This document shows positions 21,373 to 36,300 of a stretch of 64,000 bases of DNA, piece by piece. A program made the position numbers and the translations under genes. This DNA is from Ligustrum vulgare (lineage: Eukaryota; Streptophyta; Magnoliopsida; Lamiales; Oleaceae): assembly GCA_963555705.1 (NCBI GenBank), contig OY743189.1:2249501-2313500 (forward strand), written 5' to 3'. The notes beneath the pieces were generated by a model. The model had not been told where the DNA came from, made no database searches, and saw only the letters and a list, made by a program, of their open reading frames with translations. Numbering within the stretch: the first letter of the stretch is position 1; each line of letters starts with the position of its first letter.

Positions 21373-24300
21373 GTAAGTTTTGAATTTTGTGCTCTTTTTA
21401 ATACTATTACTGATTTTGTTGACATCTATGTGCTTTTATTATATGAGCTTGTGTACTTTTTATTTGAGGCTATTAATACCGAAATATTTATATGAATTTG
21501 TTAGGGTTTAAAATATGTTTAACTAATTGTGGTAATAACGAGTACGTGTTCTTTAATCTGCATCGATGCGTTCTCGGTTGGCAATTAGAGCACGGCTTGG
21601 AGATAATTTTCCATTTTAAAAAAACCAGCATTTTGTTATGAAAACATCAGTTGTCCATTCAGAAGCAGTAGGATATAAACTATGCCCCTGTTTGGTACAT
21701 ATTAGAATCAAATTTTTAGTAGATTTTTGATACGCTCCGCAAGTGCAGGGGTCGCGCAAGTAATAAAGTGGACGTGAGTCCAAGTATCGATCCTACAAAT
21801 ATTGTTTTAATTCGTATTTTTGGATTATTACCTTAACCGGAACAAGAAAAGGTTAGGATTTGGAAATTTTGATTTTGAAAAACAAATTAAAAATTAAACT
21901 AAAGAAAATAAGAAAATTTGATTTGTTAAAACGATGAGATGAATATGTTAGAATTATGAATCCACATTAAACATAACAATCATGTATTTGACTTAAACAT
22001 TTAATAACAAGGTATGCGTATTGAAAATCCGTGTTCCTATATTTATTTATGTCCCCTTTCGAGTGATGCATAAATACCTTTTTCTACAAGAGACGAGCCT
22101 ATATTTCTATGACCAATCCAAACATGTAGAAAATCATTAACGAATTATGAACACTTCTAAGGATAATACGATGCATAGGGGTATATTTCTATCCCCTATC
22201 GGACTTCGCGGCAATTAATCAAGGTCTAATAAATTTCTACTCTTTCGAACATAGAAATCTATCACAAACATCAATAATTATGCGTCCACAATCATAGATG
22301 ATAATAACAACATAATTAATTGCATCAGTCTCATAAATTGCATAATATAAATATAAAGTCAAAACAAGGAATCAATAAATTAATGCTTCATCACAATTCT
22401 AACAATTAAAACCTAGCCTAAATACATGATCGAAATTAAATCACAAGAAGTATGAAAAGATGTCACCTCGTTCATATTCTTGATCCTTGTTCTTCAATTT
22501 TGAATTTGGCCTTCAATGGATCCCCCAGCAGTTGGACAACGTTTTGGCATGAATTTCACAAGTTGAGAACCCCTAATCTCGTGCCTTAGGTTTGGTATTT
22601 ATAGATTTCCCCGAGAATTAGGTTAATTGAGGAGAAAACTGCTGAATTCCGTGCAAAAAGCCCAGCTGCGGCCCAGTCGAATAATCGTGCGACCGCACGG
22701 TTCAAATATGCGCGATCGCACGATGTTGCAGGTCAACTTCAGTCGCTGAAATTTCTGGCCGCGCGACCGCACGGTTATAGCACCGTGCGACCGCACGGTA
22801 TTACGGTTTAAGGCAATTTTCTGACTTTTAAATGTTACAAGTTGGTCCCTGTCTTTTAATTGCACAACAAGTCCTCCAACTTTTGATTGTTGCAATTTAG
22901 CCCCTGAACTTTTGATTTCTTTTTCAAATTAGCCATTTGATTGACTGCATCAATTCTTGATTTGCTCACTTTGACACTTTTTACATTCAATTGCTCAATT
23001 TTATCTTTAATTCCATTGTTTTCACGACTTTTGGGTTATTCCTGAAATATAAACAAATGACATAGAATAAATAGCAAATATTCTTGAATAAACAATAAAA
23101 ATCCTACTTTTAGGATAGAAATAAGTGTATAAATACACTTATCAACACCCCCAAACTAGAACTATTGTTCGTTCTCGAACAAAATAAAACTAAACTATAA
23201 ATGTGAAAAGGCAAATTAAATAAAAAATATATTTTTGCTTTTATCAACTTATTTACCATGCGCTTCAACAATCCAAATTGACGATTTACTTTAGAAAAAG
23301 AAATATGAACAATATAAAATATTTTCATTCATTCGATGCTCAACCTCATTGTGTGTGTGTGAATAGCTAAAATCAACCGCAAACTTATGCAAAAATAAAC
23401 TTGACAATGTGTGACTTTTTATGCAAGAGTAAGCCCGAATCCCATGTGGTCAACAATGATTTTCTTTTGATTTTCCTTACCCTCTCATGGATGATCACAA
23501 CCTTACTGCTTTTCTCTCATATTCCGAGGTCTTTCCTATTGATGTGGTTTCTAAACATGTATACATTGCATTTTTCCACACAGGCAGTTAGGACTAAACA
23601 AGTATGTACGACAGACCAAGAATAATTAACAAAGTGTTAGGAATTTCAATCAGTAAAGTTTATACCATTTTATTCCATTTTTCTTTCATATGGACAACTT
23701 TTTCTTTTAATATCCTTGTCTTTTACCATCTTTGTGCAATACTTTTCATACTTGCTTTTTATATGATCCCTGTAGCGAGCTTTAGGTCGGCAGCTCCCAA
23801 CTCAGTTGAGCTTAGGGTACTAGGTTCGGAGAACCTCTCAGACTTAATTACCTGAGTCATAAAGGCTTAAACAGAAAAGGTAAATATGTTTTAACGTCTT
23901 ATGTGTAAGTCTACTCTCCGTACTTGCTTTCTAGTTGACCCCTGTAGCGAGCTTTAGGTCGGCAGCTCCCAACTCAGTTGAGCTTAGGATACCAGATTCA
24001 GAGAATCTCTCAAACTTACTTGCTCGAGTCAAAAAGGCATTTGAAGAATAGAATAAGACCTTCAGCATTTTTCTGTTTTTATGCTGATTATTATGGTTTA
24101 TTCCCGTTGATCGAAATCCCTTACACTAAAGATGTAAAATTAAAAAGTTCAAATCCTCAATCTACCAATGCATACTCAATCTAACCTTCCCACCCCCAAA
24201 CTGCTTCTTAAGCAGTTTGGTTCTACATTTCAGGTTGGGATCTAAATTCCCGAGGTTTAGGATTTTCAGTCAATTCTATGGTCAAAGCGCACAAATTTAT

Positions 24301-27300
24301 CCCACAAGTATCAAGCATCTCCCTACACAAGTCATCATTTGAAATTGGCTATGTGCTCCAGTTTGATTGAAGTCTTACATGGATGAAAGGTTTAATAAAA
24401 TCAAGTTCACACGTTGTCCAAATTTCTAACTAAAGCACAAAAGTTAATTCAAATTATATCACAAGCAATAAATAAATCAACAAAATTTTTCAAAATTTTC
24501 CAACTTTTTTTTTTTAACCCCAAAATCGAATGAATGTGTACATGAAAGCACATGAATGAGATTCCCACCCCCAAACTAGAATCATACATTGTCCTCAATG
24601 TATTCAAAACAAATAATGAAAATAAACACAGAAATAACAAAGAGGGTTAATGTACTTCCCGGGTTTGGAGAATTGGTGTTCCCATTTTTTTTGAAGCTTT
24701 GACTTGAATGTTTTGTTGGATGAAATGATCCCTTACTTCCTTTTCCATGTTTGGCGTGAATTGTCCCATGATGATATGTTCCTTGCAAATAAACATTAAC
24801 GGTCATTAGAAGCATAATTATCGCATAGGAACTAAAGAAAATCAACGCAACACACCCAAACTAGAACTTAGAAAAAATTTTGAAATTTTTGAAAAGTGAT
24901 CGACCACTGATTTTCAACCCTTGACATCGTCTCGAAAAAGTGAAAATTTCCCGAGACATGTCCCGGACATATGAAAGTAGGAATGGCAATGGGGCGGGTT
25001 CGGGGCGGGTCGGGGCCGCCCCGCCCCGCCCCGGACCCGAAAACACCCCACCCCGCCCCGCGAAGTCGCGGGTCGGGTCTCGGGGCGGGGCGGGTCGACC
25101 TCCCGCCCCGCTAAGGACCCGAATTTTTTTTTTTAAATAAATAAATTGGTAATGAAATTTTACGTGAAAAATTTAGGCGTTGAACTAGTTAGAGTTTTTA
25201 AGTTTGAACTTTGAACTTTAAAAATAATATGTATATATTTGAAGAAAAAATCAATAAATAATATAATGGTATAGTGGTTGTATATTCTCATATCCCTAAA
25301 TTCCACCAATGTTCAATTCTTCTGGACTTCATCAAATTTATTTTAGTTTCTCATTTCATTTATATATAAAAAAAAAAAAAAAAAATTTACCGGGTCACGG
25401 GGCGGGACGGGTCCGCCCCGAAACCCGTTTCGGGGCGGAAAACCTGCCCCGCGAACCCGGCGGGGCGGGTCATTTCGGGGCCTTCGGGTTTTTTTGCCAT
25501 CCCTATATGAAAGTATATAACTCGGTCTACAACATATCGAAAATTCAGTACATATGAAGTTCATATGGGTCATGAAAAGGTGTGACGAAGTAGGCGCAGT
25601 GAATGCTGAAATTGGTGTAGTGGTGCTGTGATGCCTTGCAATGAGGTGCATTGTAGTGCAAAGATGTTCATGTTGAGTTCTATGCCTTAAATCTGTGTAA
25701 ACAATGAATGGATGATGCACAAATGATGTAAAACATGTAGTGAGGGTGATTATCCAAAAAGAATTGTCAAAACAAAAACCTCATTGAAACATTTAATCAA
25801 ACACCTTGCATGCATATTAAGAAATCAAGAAATTCATAGAATTGAAGACTTGAATTAAACCAAAAATTTTCACTTAATAAACACAATTCAATACTCCAAG
25901 TTCTAGCCTAAGCCTATCACTATCAATCCACAATATTCAATTTCCACAAAAATTTGAAGAACACAAGAATTATGCATAATCTTGGAAATTGGTGAAAAAA
26001 TTCTTACCTTTGGATGATTTTGATGCAATGCAAGGTATGAATCTGAGTTAGAATGATGTACGAACTTGTGGGAATAGTTGGGGACTAAATGTTGGGCGAT
26101 TTGGGGGAGGAAAATCAGGTTTGAAGTGGTTAAAATGAAAGAAGAATGCATATTAAACAATCTTCCGGTTTTTACCCAGTTTCTAACCGTGCGACTGCAG
26201 GGTTATCACACCGTGCGACTGCAGGGTTATCACACCGTGCGACCGCATGGTTATCACACCATGCGACCACACGGTGTTAAAGCCAGTAACCTATGATTTT
26301 TCATTTTCTGAGTTTTGGACCTCTAAATGCTTTCAAATGCATGCAACCAGCTTCCACACTATATGCTCATGTTCTAAACTAGGTGATCATGTGGAAGATT
26401 TTGATAAAAATAACAAAACAAATAAAAGAAACAACTAAATCCTAAAATACTAAAACATGCAAAAATAGGTGCAATGAAGTGTTCAATGCCACTAACATGT
26501 CAAAATGTGAATTTTAAACATCCTAGTGCTCCTAAATGCAATGTCACGCAACTAAACAACAATAAAGAAATTAGATAAAACAAATAAAGAAAAAGGGTTT
26601 GAGAAGTTGGGTTGCCTCCCAACAAGCGCTTCATTTAAAGTCTAGAGCTAAACTTTTTGGCAAACTTTCTCAAGGTGGCATGAAACATGATGTTGAGGCC
26701 CTATCATTTGTCTTGACCCCATACTCAACTTGTTTCCAAAGATGAAGATGCTGTGCCACTTCAATTTTTGAACAGTTTTCAAGTAGTGAATTTTGATTCA
26801 CTAGTTGAATCATGTCAAATGTTACTTTCTCCTCCTTTACTCGAAGCATGACCTCCCTCTTTTCCACATCAACCAAGGCTCTAGCAGTAGCCAGAAAGGG
26901 TCGGCCTAAAATCAGTGGCACCTTACTATCTTCCTCCATATCTAGAATCACAAAGTCAGCAGGGAATATGAATTTGTCCACTTTAACCAGCACATTCTCA
27001 ATGACTCCATATGGGTATCGAATGGAGCGATCAGCTAGCTGCAAGATGATCGAGCTTGGTTTTGGGTCCCCTAATCTTAGCTTCATATAGACTGAAAGAG
27101 GCATCAAATTTATACTTGCAACAAGGTCACATAAAACTTTGTTAAATTTTAAGTCACCAATGATGCAAGGAATTGAAAAACTCCCTGGATCTCTCAGCTT
27201 TGGTGGCAACTTCTGTTGCAAGATAGCGCTGCATTCTTCATTCAGGGACACCTCCTCAAGTTCCTCAAGTTTTCTCTTACTTGACATTATCTTTTTTAGG

Positions 27301-30300
27301 AACTTGGTATAGCTGGGGATTTGGGTAATGGCTTCAAGGAAAGGAATGTTAATGTGCAGCTTTCTGAGCATGTTGAGAAATTTATTGAACTGCCGATCCT
27401 CTTTAGGCTTTTGTAATCTTTGCGGGAATGGAATAGGGGACTCATGAGGTTTAATTGTCAATTTGACCTCATTCTCCTCTTTCTTCTCAGCAGATTGTTT
27501 TTCAGGTGCCTCAACATGTTTTCCCTTTTCTTCATTTGGCTTTTAAATATGAATCTCAGGTAATTTCACTCCACTGCGTGTGATAATTGTATTTACTCCT
27601 TGTTTCTCTTTTCAACCTTTGGGGAAAAGGAGTGGGAGATTCATAAACTCTGTCACATGGAGGAAAAGTGATCCTTCATGGCACAAAATCTACCTCTCTT
27701 TCAACAGTTTTTATTGCCATCACTTGCTCCCTAGGATTAACCTCAGTGTTACCCGGCAGTGTACCTGGGGCTCTGTTTGCTAAAGCCTGAGCTATCTGAC
27801 AAACTTGGGTTTCCAAATTTTTGATTGAAGCTTGATGATTTCGCAGTGTAGTTTCAGTCATCCTCATGAATTGGTCAGTTTTTGTCATGAACTGATCAGT
27901 TTTAGCCATAAATTGATTAGTCTGGCTCATGTACTGGTCAGTCTTCTCTATCAATTTCACAACCATTTCTTCAAGTTGAGGTTTCTTCTCCACTACCTGC
28001 TGTGGAGGGGCTTGCTGGCCAGTTCCATTTTGATTATCCCTCCATGAAAAGTTAGGGTGATTTCGCCAACCAGGATTATAAGTGTTGGAGTATGGATTAT
28101 TTTGGCGATGCCCCCCTTGTACAAAGCTGACCTGCTCAGCTTGAGCTGCCAAAATTGGACAATCCGAGGTATTGTGATTGGCCCCACATTCCTCGCATCC
28201 AGTTACTACACTTTTCACTGAATGGTTGGTTTGTATGAAATTCATCAAAGAGTCTATTTTAGTAGACAATGCCGAAACATCATCCACTGCATAAACTCCT
28301 GTTGGTTTCTTTTGAATGGTCCTCTCAGACGCTCACATTGTGTTGGTATTGGATATTCTCTCAAACAGTTCAAGTGCTCCATCCAGAGTTTGGGTAGTTA
28401 TTGATCCATTTGATGACGAATCAACAAGACTCTTGTATTGAGGGAGCAAGCCAATGTAAAAGTACCTTACCTGCTCATTTTTAGGTAATCCATGTTGAGG
28501 GCACTTCCTAAGCATGCTTTTAAACCTATTATTCAATGCTTCATCAAATGACTCAAACTCTTGTTGTTGAAAAATTGTTATCTCATGTCCGAGTTTAGCA
28601 ACTTTGGTTGGGGGCATGAATTTTGTGCAAAATTTTTGGGCCAAGTCATTCCAGGTTGTTATACTTGCAGGAGGACGGGAGTCTAACCAATCTATTGCCC
28701 TATCTCGTAAGGTGTATGGGAACAACCTAAGTCTTATGGCGTCATCTGACATACCCTGATATTTAAAATGTTCACACATGTCTAAAAATTTAGACACATG
28801 TTCATGTTGATTTTCATCGGGTTTGCCATAGAATTGATGTCCATTTTGAAACATATTTATCACATTGGTCTTTAATTGGAAGTTTGCAAGACCAAAAGGT
28901 GGATAAACTATGCTTGATTGGTTTTGGACAATTTGTGGGGTTATGAAATCTCCTTCAAGTCTATTCCCATCATCTTCTAGCTCAACTCCAGGTAAAGCCA
29001 TATTGTTTGCCATTTGAATTTTTTTATTTTTCCTGTTTAACTAGTTCCCTAAGTTCTCTTAATCTATGGTGTAAAGTACGTTCTATTTTTGGGTCAACTT
29101 CGAAAAGATTCATTTTTTTCGAACTAACATACACAACTAAAAGAAAAACAACGAAACTAGTAACTAAACTAAAATTAGAATTTAAAGTCCTAAAATAAAA
29201 TAAAAACAAGAACAAAAAAATAAACAAGAATAAAATAAAAATAAATAAAAATAAAGCGGTAAAAAAAAGTCCAAATTAGTTGCACATTAGTTCACAAATT
29301 TTACTTTTCTTTTAATTTAGTCCTTTTCTTATTTGCTTTATAGGTCATTGTCTTCAAACATGTATAACTTTTGATGTACAACTACGAATTGCACTCTGTT
29401 TTTTGCGTAGAACTCCAAATTCAACCATCTTTCTGATGATGTATCATGTGCTTAATTATTAAACATTTCTTTTTTACTTTTGTATTGTAGACACTTATTT
29501 TGTAAGGCATAATTAATTAACGTAAATTGATTTTTGCAAATTTTATTGAAACTTAAATTTTAAACGTTATGAGTGCTTACTAGAAGGATGTATCTATATA
29601 AAGTATTAAATGGAACGATTACTTTAGAAGGGAAAATTACTACTCAAATGTTGAACGATTACTTTAGAAGGGCAACATGAATTTTTGAACTTTTTTGGTA
29701 TAACCAAATTGTGTGATAGGGGTTATTTCATTTATTTTTGTTGTGTAACTCAAAATATGATATCTTTATTTCATTTATATTCACAAACAATATGAAATAA
29801 TTTTCTTCAAAATTTTAAACAGAACGCGTTTTCCAGCTTTTCATTTTCGAAAACAGTTTTCAGAAATAACAAACCAAACGCGTTTTCAGCAATTTTGAAA
29901 AAAGTCACAGAAAATGGAAAATGGAAAACATTTTCGAAAATGAAAACAGGAAACTGAAACACAAAGAGAACGCAGCCTTAGGTGGCGTTCTGTTTGTATT
30001 TTATTTTGTATTTTCATTTTCGAAAATGTTTTGTGTTTTGTGTTTTCATTTTTGTTTTCAAATTTGCTGAAAACGCGTTTGGTTTGTCATTTCTGAAAAC
30101 TGTTTTTGAAAATGAAAAGCTGGAAAACACGTTCTGTTTGAAATTTTGCAGAACACTATTTAAACTATTTTTAATTAATTTGCTTGCAGAATACTACTAA
30201 CTCCAACTCAAATTTCCTTTCACAATACACTACAAATATGGTTACATGCAACATACTAATGTGAGCATTAAGAGTCTATATTAACACAGCTTGGTCAGGT

Positions 30301-33300
30301 TCGGGACTTGAGAAAGTTCTACTTCTATTAAAATCCAGAAAATGCAAGTTCTTTCAAAACCAGCAGAGTCCATTTATCATTACATTTTTTGAAATATAAC
30401 AACAAGAATTCTCATTTAATTTTTTTTTTTTTTTTTTTTTTTTGTAATGTTGATATTGAATTGAATAAAACTTTATTTAAACTAAGTTCCAAGTTAGGAT
30501 AATTCTAAAAAAAAAAAAAAAAAAATTCTTTATTTAGGCTTAGTTCCAAGTTAGGATAATTCTAAAAAAAATAATAAAAAAATAAAAAAATAAAAACTTT
30601 ATATTAAGCTTAGTTCTAAGTTAAGATAATTCTATAAAAAAAAAAAAAAAAAAAATTCCCAAAACGCGTTTTCCGCGTTTTGGACATTTTTTGTCGAAAT
30701 ACACACAAAAAGTCCAAAACGATGTTTCGGGCGTTTTCCGTTTTGTGTACAAATTTTTTTTTTGTTTTCCAAAATGCGTTTTCGAAAATGGTAAAGAGAA
30801 CACGTTTTTAGCGTTTTCGAAAATAAAAACAGAAAACGACCTCAAAACAGCAAAGAGGGCTTAGGATTTGGAAATTTTGATTTTGAAAAACAAATTAAAA
30901 ATTAAACTAAAGAAAATAAGAAAATTTGATTTGTTAAAACGATGAGATGAATATGTTAGAATTATGAATCCACATTAAACATATCAACCATGTATTTGAC
31001 TTAAACATTTAATAAAAAGGTATGAGTATTGAAAATCCGTGTTTCTATATTTATTTATGTTCCCTTTCGAGCGATGCATAAACACCTTTTCCTACAAGAG
31101 ACGAGCATATATTTCTATGACCAATCTAAACATGTAGAAAAGTATTAACGAATTATGAACACTTTTAAGAATAACACGAAGCATAGGGGTATATTTCTAT
31201 CCCCTATCGGACTTCGCGGCAATTAATCAAGGTCTAATAAATTTCTACTCTTTCGAACATAGAAATCTATCACAAACATAAATAATTATGCGTCAACAAT
31301 CATAGATGATAATAACAACATAATTAATTGCATCAGTCTCATAAATTGCATAATATAAATATAAAGTCAAAACAAGGAATCAATAAATTAATGCTTCATC
31401 ACAATTCTAACAATTAAAACCTATCCTAAATACATGATCGAAATTAAATCACAAGAAGTATGAAAAGATGCCACCCCTTTCATATTCTTGATCCTTGTTC
31501 TTCAATCTTGAATTTGGCCTTCAATGGATCCCCTAGCAGTTGGACAGCGTTTTGGCATGAATTTCACAAGTTGGGAACCCCTAATCTCGTGCCTTAGGTC
31601 TGGTATTTATAGATTTCCCCGAGAATTAGGTTAATTGAGGAGAAAACTGCTGAATTCCGCGAAAAAAGCCCAGCTGCGGCCCAGTCGAATAATCGTGCGA
31701 CCGCACGGTTCAAATATGCGCGATCGCACGATGTTGCAGGTCAACTTCAGTCGCTGAAATTTCTGGCCGCGCGACCGCACGGTTATAGCACCGTGCGACC
31801 GCACGGTATTACGGTTTAAGGCAATTTTCTGACTTTTAAATGTTACAAGTAGGTCCCTGTCTTTTAATTGCACAGTAAGTCCTCCAACTTTCGATTGTTG
31901 CAATTTAGCCCCTGAACTTCTGATTTCTTCCAAATTTGATTTCTTTTTCAAATTATCCATTTGATTGACTGCATCAATTCTTGATTTGCTCACTTTGACA
32001 CTTTTTACATTCAATTGTTCAATTTTTGCTTTAATTCCATTGTTTTCACGACTTTTGGGTCATTTCTGAATTATAAACAAATGAGATAGAATAAATAGCA
32101 AATATTCTTGAATAAACAATAAAAATCTTACTTTTATGATAGAAATAAGTGTATAAAATACACTTATCAATTTTGATAAAAATTGATGAAACGTATGATT
32201 GAAAAGTCGAGAGACCAATAAAATGCGTTGTTAAAATTAATGGTTAACTTTGATTTCAGATTAAAAATCATATTTAAATCGGTACCCCGACTAATAATGT
32301 TTATGATAAACTTAAAATTTTGAAGGAAATTTTAGGAGATTTGTATATTATTCCTATTGAATTATTTTTCGATCAAAAGCAATTTTCATTCAAAGTTCTG
32401 TACTCTATCATTCAACTCAGAGTTTCGTACTCTATCATTCAACTCTGTTTTTCTCATTCATACAAGCACAAACATACAAATATAATCTCTTCAACATTCT
32501 ACTTTGCATTCCTTTATTACAAGTACACCATTCAGCTACAACATCCAACTCTGACCACTTACAAGCCAGTCAATATATGAACTGACATGATATGGGTTGA
32601 ATGAATTTGTCTATAAGAATTGCATCACTAATTGTGGATGTTTGGACATCTTCAGGAGTTGAGTAGCTGGCTACCATCTACTCCTATTTTGAAACCCTTT
32701 ACTAATTGTGGATGTTTGGACATCTTCAGGAGTTGAGTAGCTGGCTACCATCTACTCCTATTTTGAAACCCTTGTAAAGTTACGGTATACCCTCTCTGAA
32801 AAAAGTCATCCCCACCTTATTGCACAAGTAAGATACTAAAGCGGCGCCGGCTAATGTAATGCTACATATAGTCGGGCAACATGGTCTGCATCTCTTTGAT
32901 TTCAGTGCTATTAGTTCAAAATTTTTCATTTCATAATAAATACACGAGATTTTATCATGAAGCTCATTAGGGCTAGACTATAAAACGGTCAAATTGCAAA
33001 ATCGAACATAAATTACTTTTTTCGAAATCGGTTGTTTGGGTCCACGTGAATCAATCATTTTTTTTTGAAATGTAATTAATCATTTTTTTTTGATTTTTGA
33101 ATAAAACTAAACTAAACCAACGAAATGATTCTGTTTAGGTTTCAATTTTTACAAACCGTTTCAAACTGTTAAACCACTTACCAAAAGAATCTGAAAAAAA
33201 TGAATTTTTATTCAACCCAATTAAAGCTCTACATATTCTAATCAAAATGATTTAGTGGATTGCATAAATGATAACTGTGATCAATGATTTTAACATACTC

Positions 33301-36300
33301 CCTCCATCCCATGAAAATATATGCTTGCTCATATTTTTACATAGATTAAGTAAATGTCAATTAATGTAGTTGAAAATATAATTTTTTCATACATTTTACT
33401 AATATATCCCTACATTAAATAACATAATAAGTATGATTATTTTATATTTGTTGATAACAATTTATATTAAATAAGAGTATATTAGAAAATTTAAAAATAT
33501 GTTGACTTTCAATAATGAAAGATGCCTATAATTTTGGACGGAGAAATAAAGAATACAAGTTTATCTTCACGGGACGGAGAGAGTATTATTTTGGTGGAAA
33601 TTGAATGCAAATAAGTGCAAAATTGTCCAAGAGTGTTAAACATTCAAATATCCACAATTGCATTTGAGTTAGGGTTCTCTACTAGTTATCATATTTTTAG
33701 TTTTCAGGAGTTCATTGAATATAAAGATGGCTGAGACGGTGAATTGCACTAAGAATTGAGTATATAGTAATTTGGAATCTACAGTGATTCTGTTAGGTAC
33801 CTACCTGCTGCTGTCGAGATATTGATTTATAAAATATAAAGTTGTATTTGAATTGCAAAATGTAAACAAGCGTTGATGAATTGATAAACTCGAAATTGAT
33901 AGAACTATTCCAAGCATTCGAGAGGCTTGGATCTCTTTCCACTTTTCTTCTAAACTTCTCGATGAATTCTTCCTCGGTTCTCCCCATCACCTTTATTGAC
34001 ATTCCCTCGAATCAATTACCAGTTATACCCCTGATGATAACAAACGAACGAACTAACTAATTTGGGGTTCTATCAATACCTTGCCTTTGAAATTCACCTT
34101 GTCCTCAAGGTGGAAATATGGGCTAATTACAATTTTTTTTAAATACTACTTACAACCCAATAATTTCTTTTACGAACACCCAAGTCACCTTTGATGCGAA
34201 AATAGAGTCTCTTGGTCTGAGTACCTTGATCGACTTATATAGCGGGTTCACTATCATTAATATTTTGTCCAATATAACTCCATAACCTGTCGCATCCCTT
34301 CGCGGATTTTCCAAAGAATGAAACCAGCCAATCGGACTACCATGGTGAGAAGCCCCATAACCAATCAAGATCCTGAACTCCTCTTGTTGTGCAATTTGCC
34401 CTTTTATGGTCTTTGGCATTGTTAATCTCCCCACATTTGGGGGTAAAAATCCATGCACCTTTGTCGTCACCTACCCATCCAAATCCAATATCATCCATTT
34501 CCAAAACTCTCTCCTGTCTTGTCTAATACAAAGGATGAAATTTGATGGGGTTTAATTCGTGCCATCTCCAACATATCATTCAATTGACCAGTGCTTTCAA
34601 ATGAGGGAACTGGTTGGGGAACCAAAGCTTCTATTATGGATATTTCCTACCGAAGACAATAAGTTTTAGAAGATAAAATACTTGGTGTTGCTTTTGGAGC
34701 AAATGATCCATTCTCATTATCCTCTTTTACTTGTTTGAAAATCACATAAATCATCCCATTTCTTGGGCTTTATTAAACGAAGTTTTGTAGTGCACTTGTT
34801 GGCCCATCCCCATACAACATTCTAAACCTAGTACAACTAGTAATTTCTCTTCATTTTTCTCATGCTTTAGGCCAAACAAGGAGATCTCGATCTCTTCCAT
34901 GACATGCTCCATCTTCTGTCCCTTCTTCGGCGATGGCTCCAATTGACACTGTTCTTCCACCATTGTCTTCGCGTTTACAATATCCCGCTTCTACGCTGGA
35001 ATTTCCTCATCCATGGAGACCTTATTTGTGCAAAATCGAGCTGACATCAATTTCTTCAACTCCTCCCAAGTTTGCAAGGGTCGGATTCGATATATCTATT
35101 CAAACTGCCGAAGCTTCTCCATGGAAGCAAGCCATAATGACCTTTTCCCTTTTCCCTTTTCCCTTTCTGGTAGACATTAACTCTTGGAAAAACATCCTTT
35201 CGCTTCACACAACTAGCGTTCTGGATTTTCCCCATATAATATTGATGTATTGAGTCGACCCTGTGAATCCAACCTTGAATTACGTTCTCGATCTCATGAT
35301 AAAACTGATGGAATATTGAGTTCCACTTTTCCTCCAAGTCTTGGCTGAATATGTTTCCATCTTCCATTTAATCGATGCTCTGATACCAATGTCATAGGAC
35401 TTGGAAGAACCAGATCCCAATAGCTGGTCAATTGGGTTCGAGAATTAAAGCCTATATAAACCACACCAAGGAAGCCCACACTTCCGATGTGGGATTCAAA
35501 TTTCCAAAAGCTAGTCAACTCATGGAGAACCTAAGCTTATATAAACCACACGAAGGAAGTCCATATTTTCGACGACGGATTTAGATTCCCATAAATCCCA
35601 CTAAAAAACATGACAAACCACCACGCTTCCGACTCGGCGTCCACGTCGGGCAGGTGCCTATACACCCTAAGTGGTAATCGAGATCGAAAGACATGGTGTC
35701 TGCTCTGATACCAATGTGAAGTACCTGTTGTTGCTGAGATATTGATTTATGAAGTATAAAGTTATATTTGAATTGCAAAATGTAAACAAGTGTTGATATA
35801 ATGATCAACCGGAAATTGGCAGAACCATTCCAAGCATTCGAGAGACTTGGATCTCTCCTCATTTTTCTTCTAAACTTCTCAATGAATTCTTCCTCGTTCT
35901 CCCTATCACATTTATTGACATTCCCTTGACTCAACTACCAATTATACCCTTAATGATAACAAACTAACGAACTAACTAATTTGGAGTTGTGTTAGATTCG
36001 TCAATATTTGGATGAGGTAGAAAAATTTGATGATTTAAACAAGTTGTACTCTTTCCATCTCACAAAAAAAAGACTAGTTTCTTTTTTGACACGGAATAAG
36101 AAAATGTAACTAATATATAGTTGGAAATATGATTTTTCTTACATTTTTCTAATGTGCCCCCACATAAAATATAATTTAGATATGAGTAGTTTATATTTGT
36201 TGATATCAAGACACATTAAATAGGGACATTAAAAAATTAAGAAGTCAACTACACTCTTAACAAGGAAAGTGCCCTATAATTTGGCACTATCAAAAAATGA

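Larger units (their letters stand above)
21728..32169 (-). mobile_element. Ty3/gypsy (Athila/Tat-like) element, antisense in SFT2 intron 1, TSD ATTTT
   Basis: The element starts TGATACGCTCC and ends ACTTATCA, with ATTTT on both sides (21723-21727 and 32170-32174). Minus-strand order: 5' LTR (32169-30861, truncated), leader with nested fold-back DNA, gag, protease, AT-rich interior, polypurine tract, 3' LTR. Reverse transcriptase and integrase are missing, so it is non-autonomous or internally deleted. An hAT element is nested at 24978-25505. It accounts for nearly two thirds of intron 1. Confidence 0.85.
33791..35994 (-). mobile_element. Short LTR element (2.2 kb), TSD GATTC
   Basis: LTRs of about 285 bp lie at 33791-34075 and 35715-35994 (about 85% similar), with GATTC at 33786-33790 and 35995-35999. 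A primer binding site complement TGCTCTGATACCA directly adjoins the right LTR, so the element runs on the minus strand. The interior is too small for pol. A second TGCTCTGATACCA at 35375 followed by ATCCCACATCGG-type sequence (minus strand) shows that an older LTR piece is nested inside. Confidence 0.8.

Noticed and set aside
24940..25720. Proline/glycine/arginine-rich open frames on both strands
   Set aside because: They arise from the CGGGGCGGG-rich ends of the hAT element at 24978-25505.
35375..35390. TGCTCTGATACCA stretches as part of a tRNA gene
   Set aside because: Only the 3' acceptor complement is present; these are retroelement primer binding sites next to LTR sequence. No cloverleaf can be drawn.
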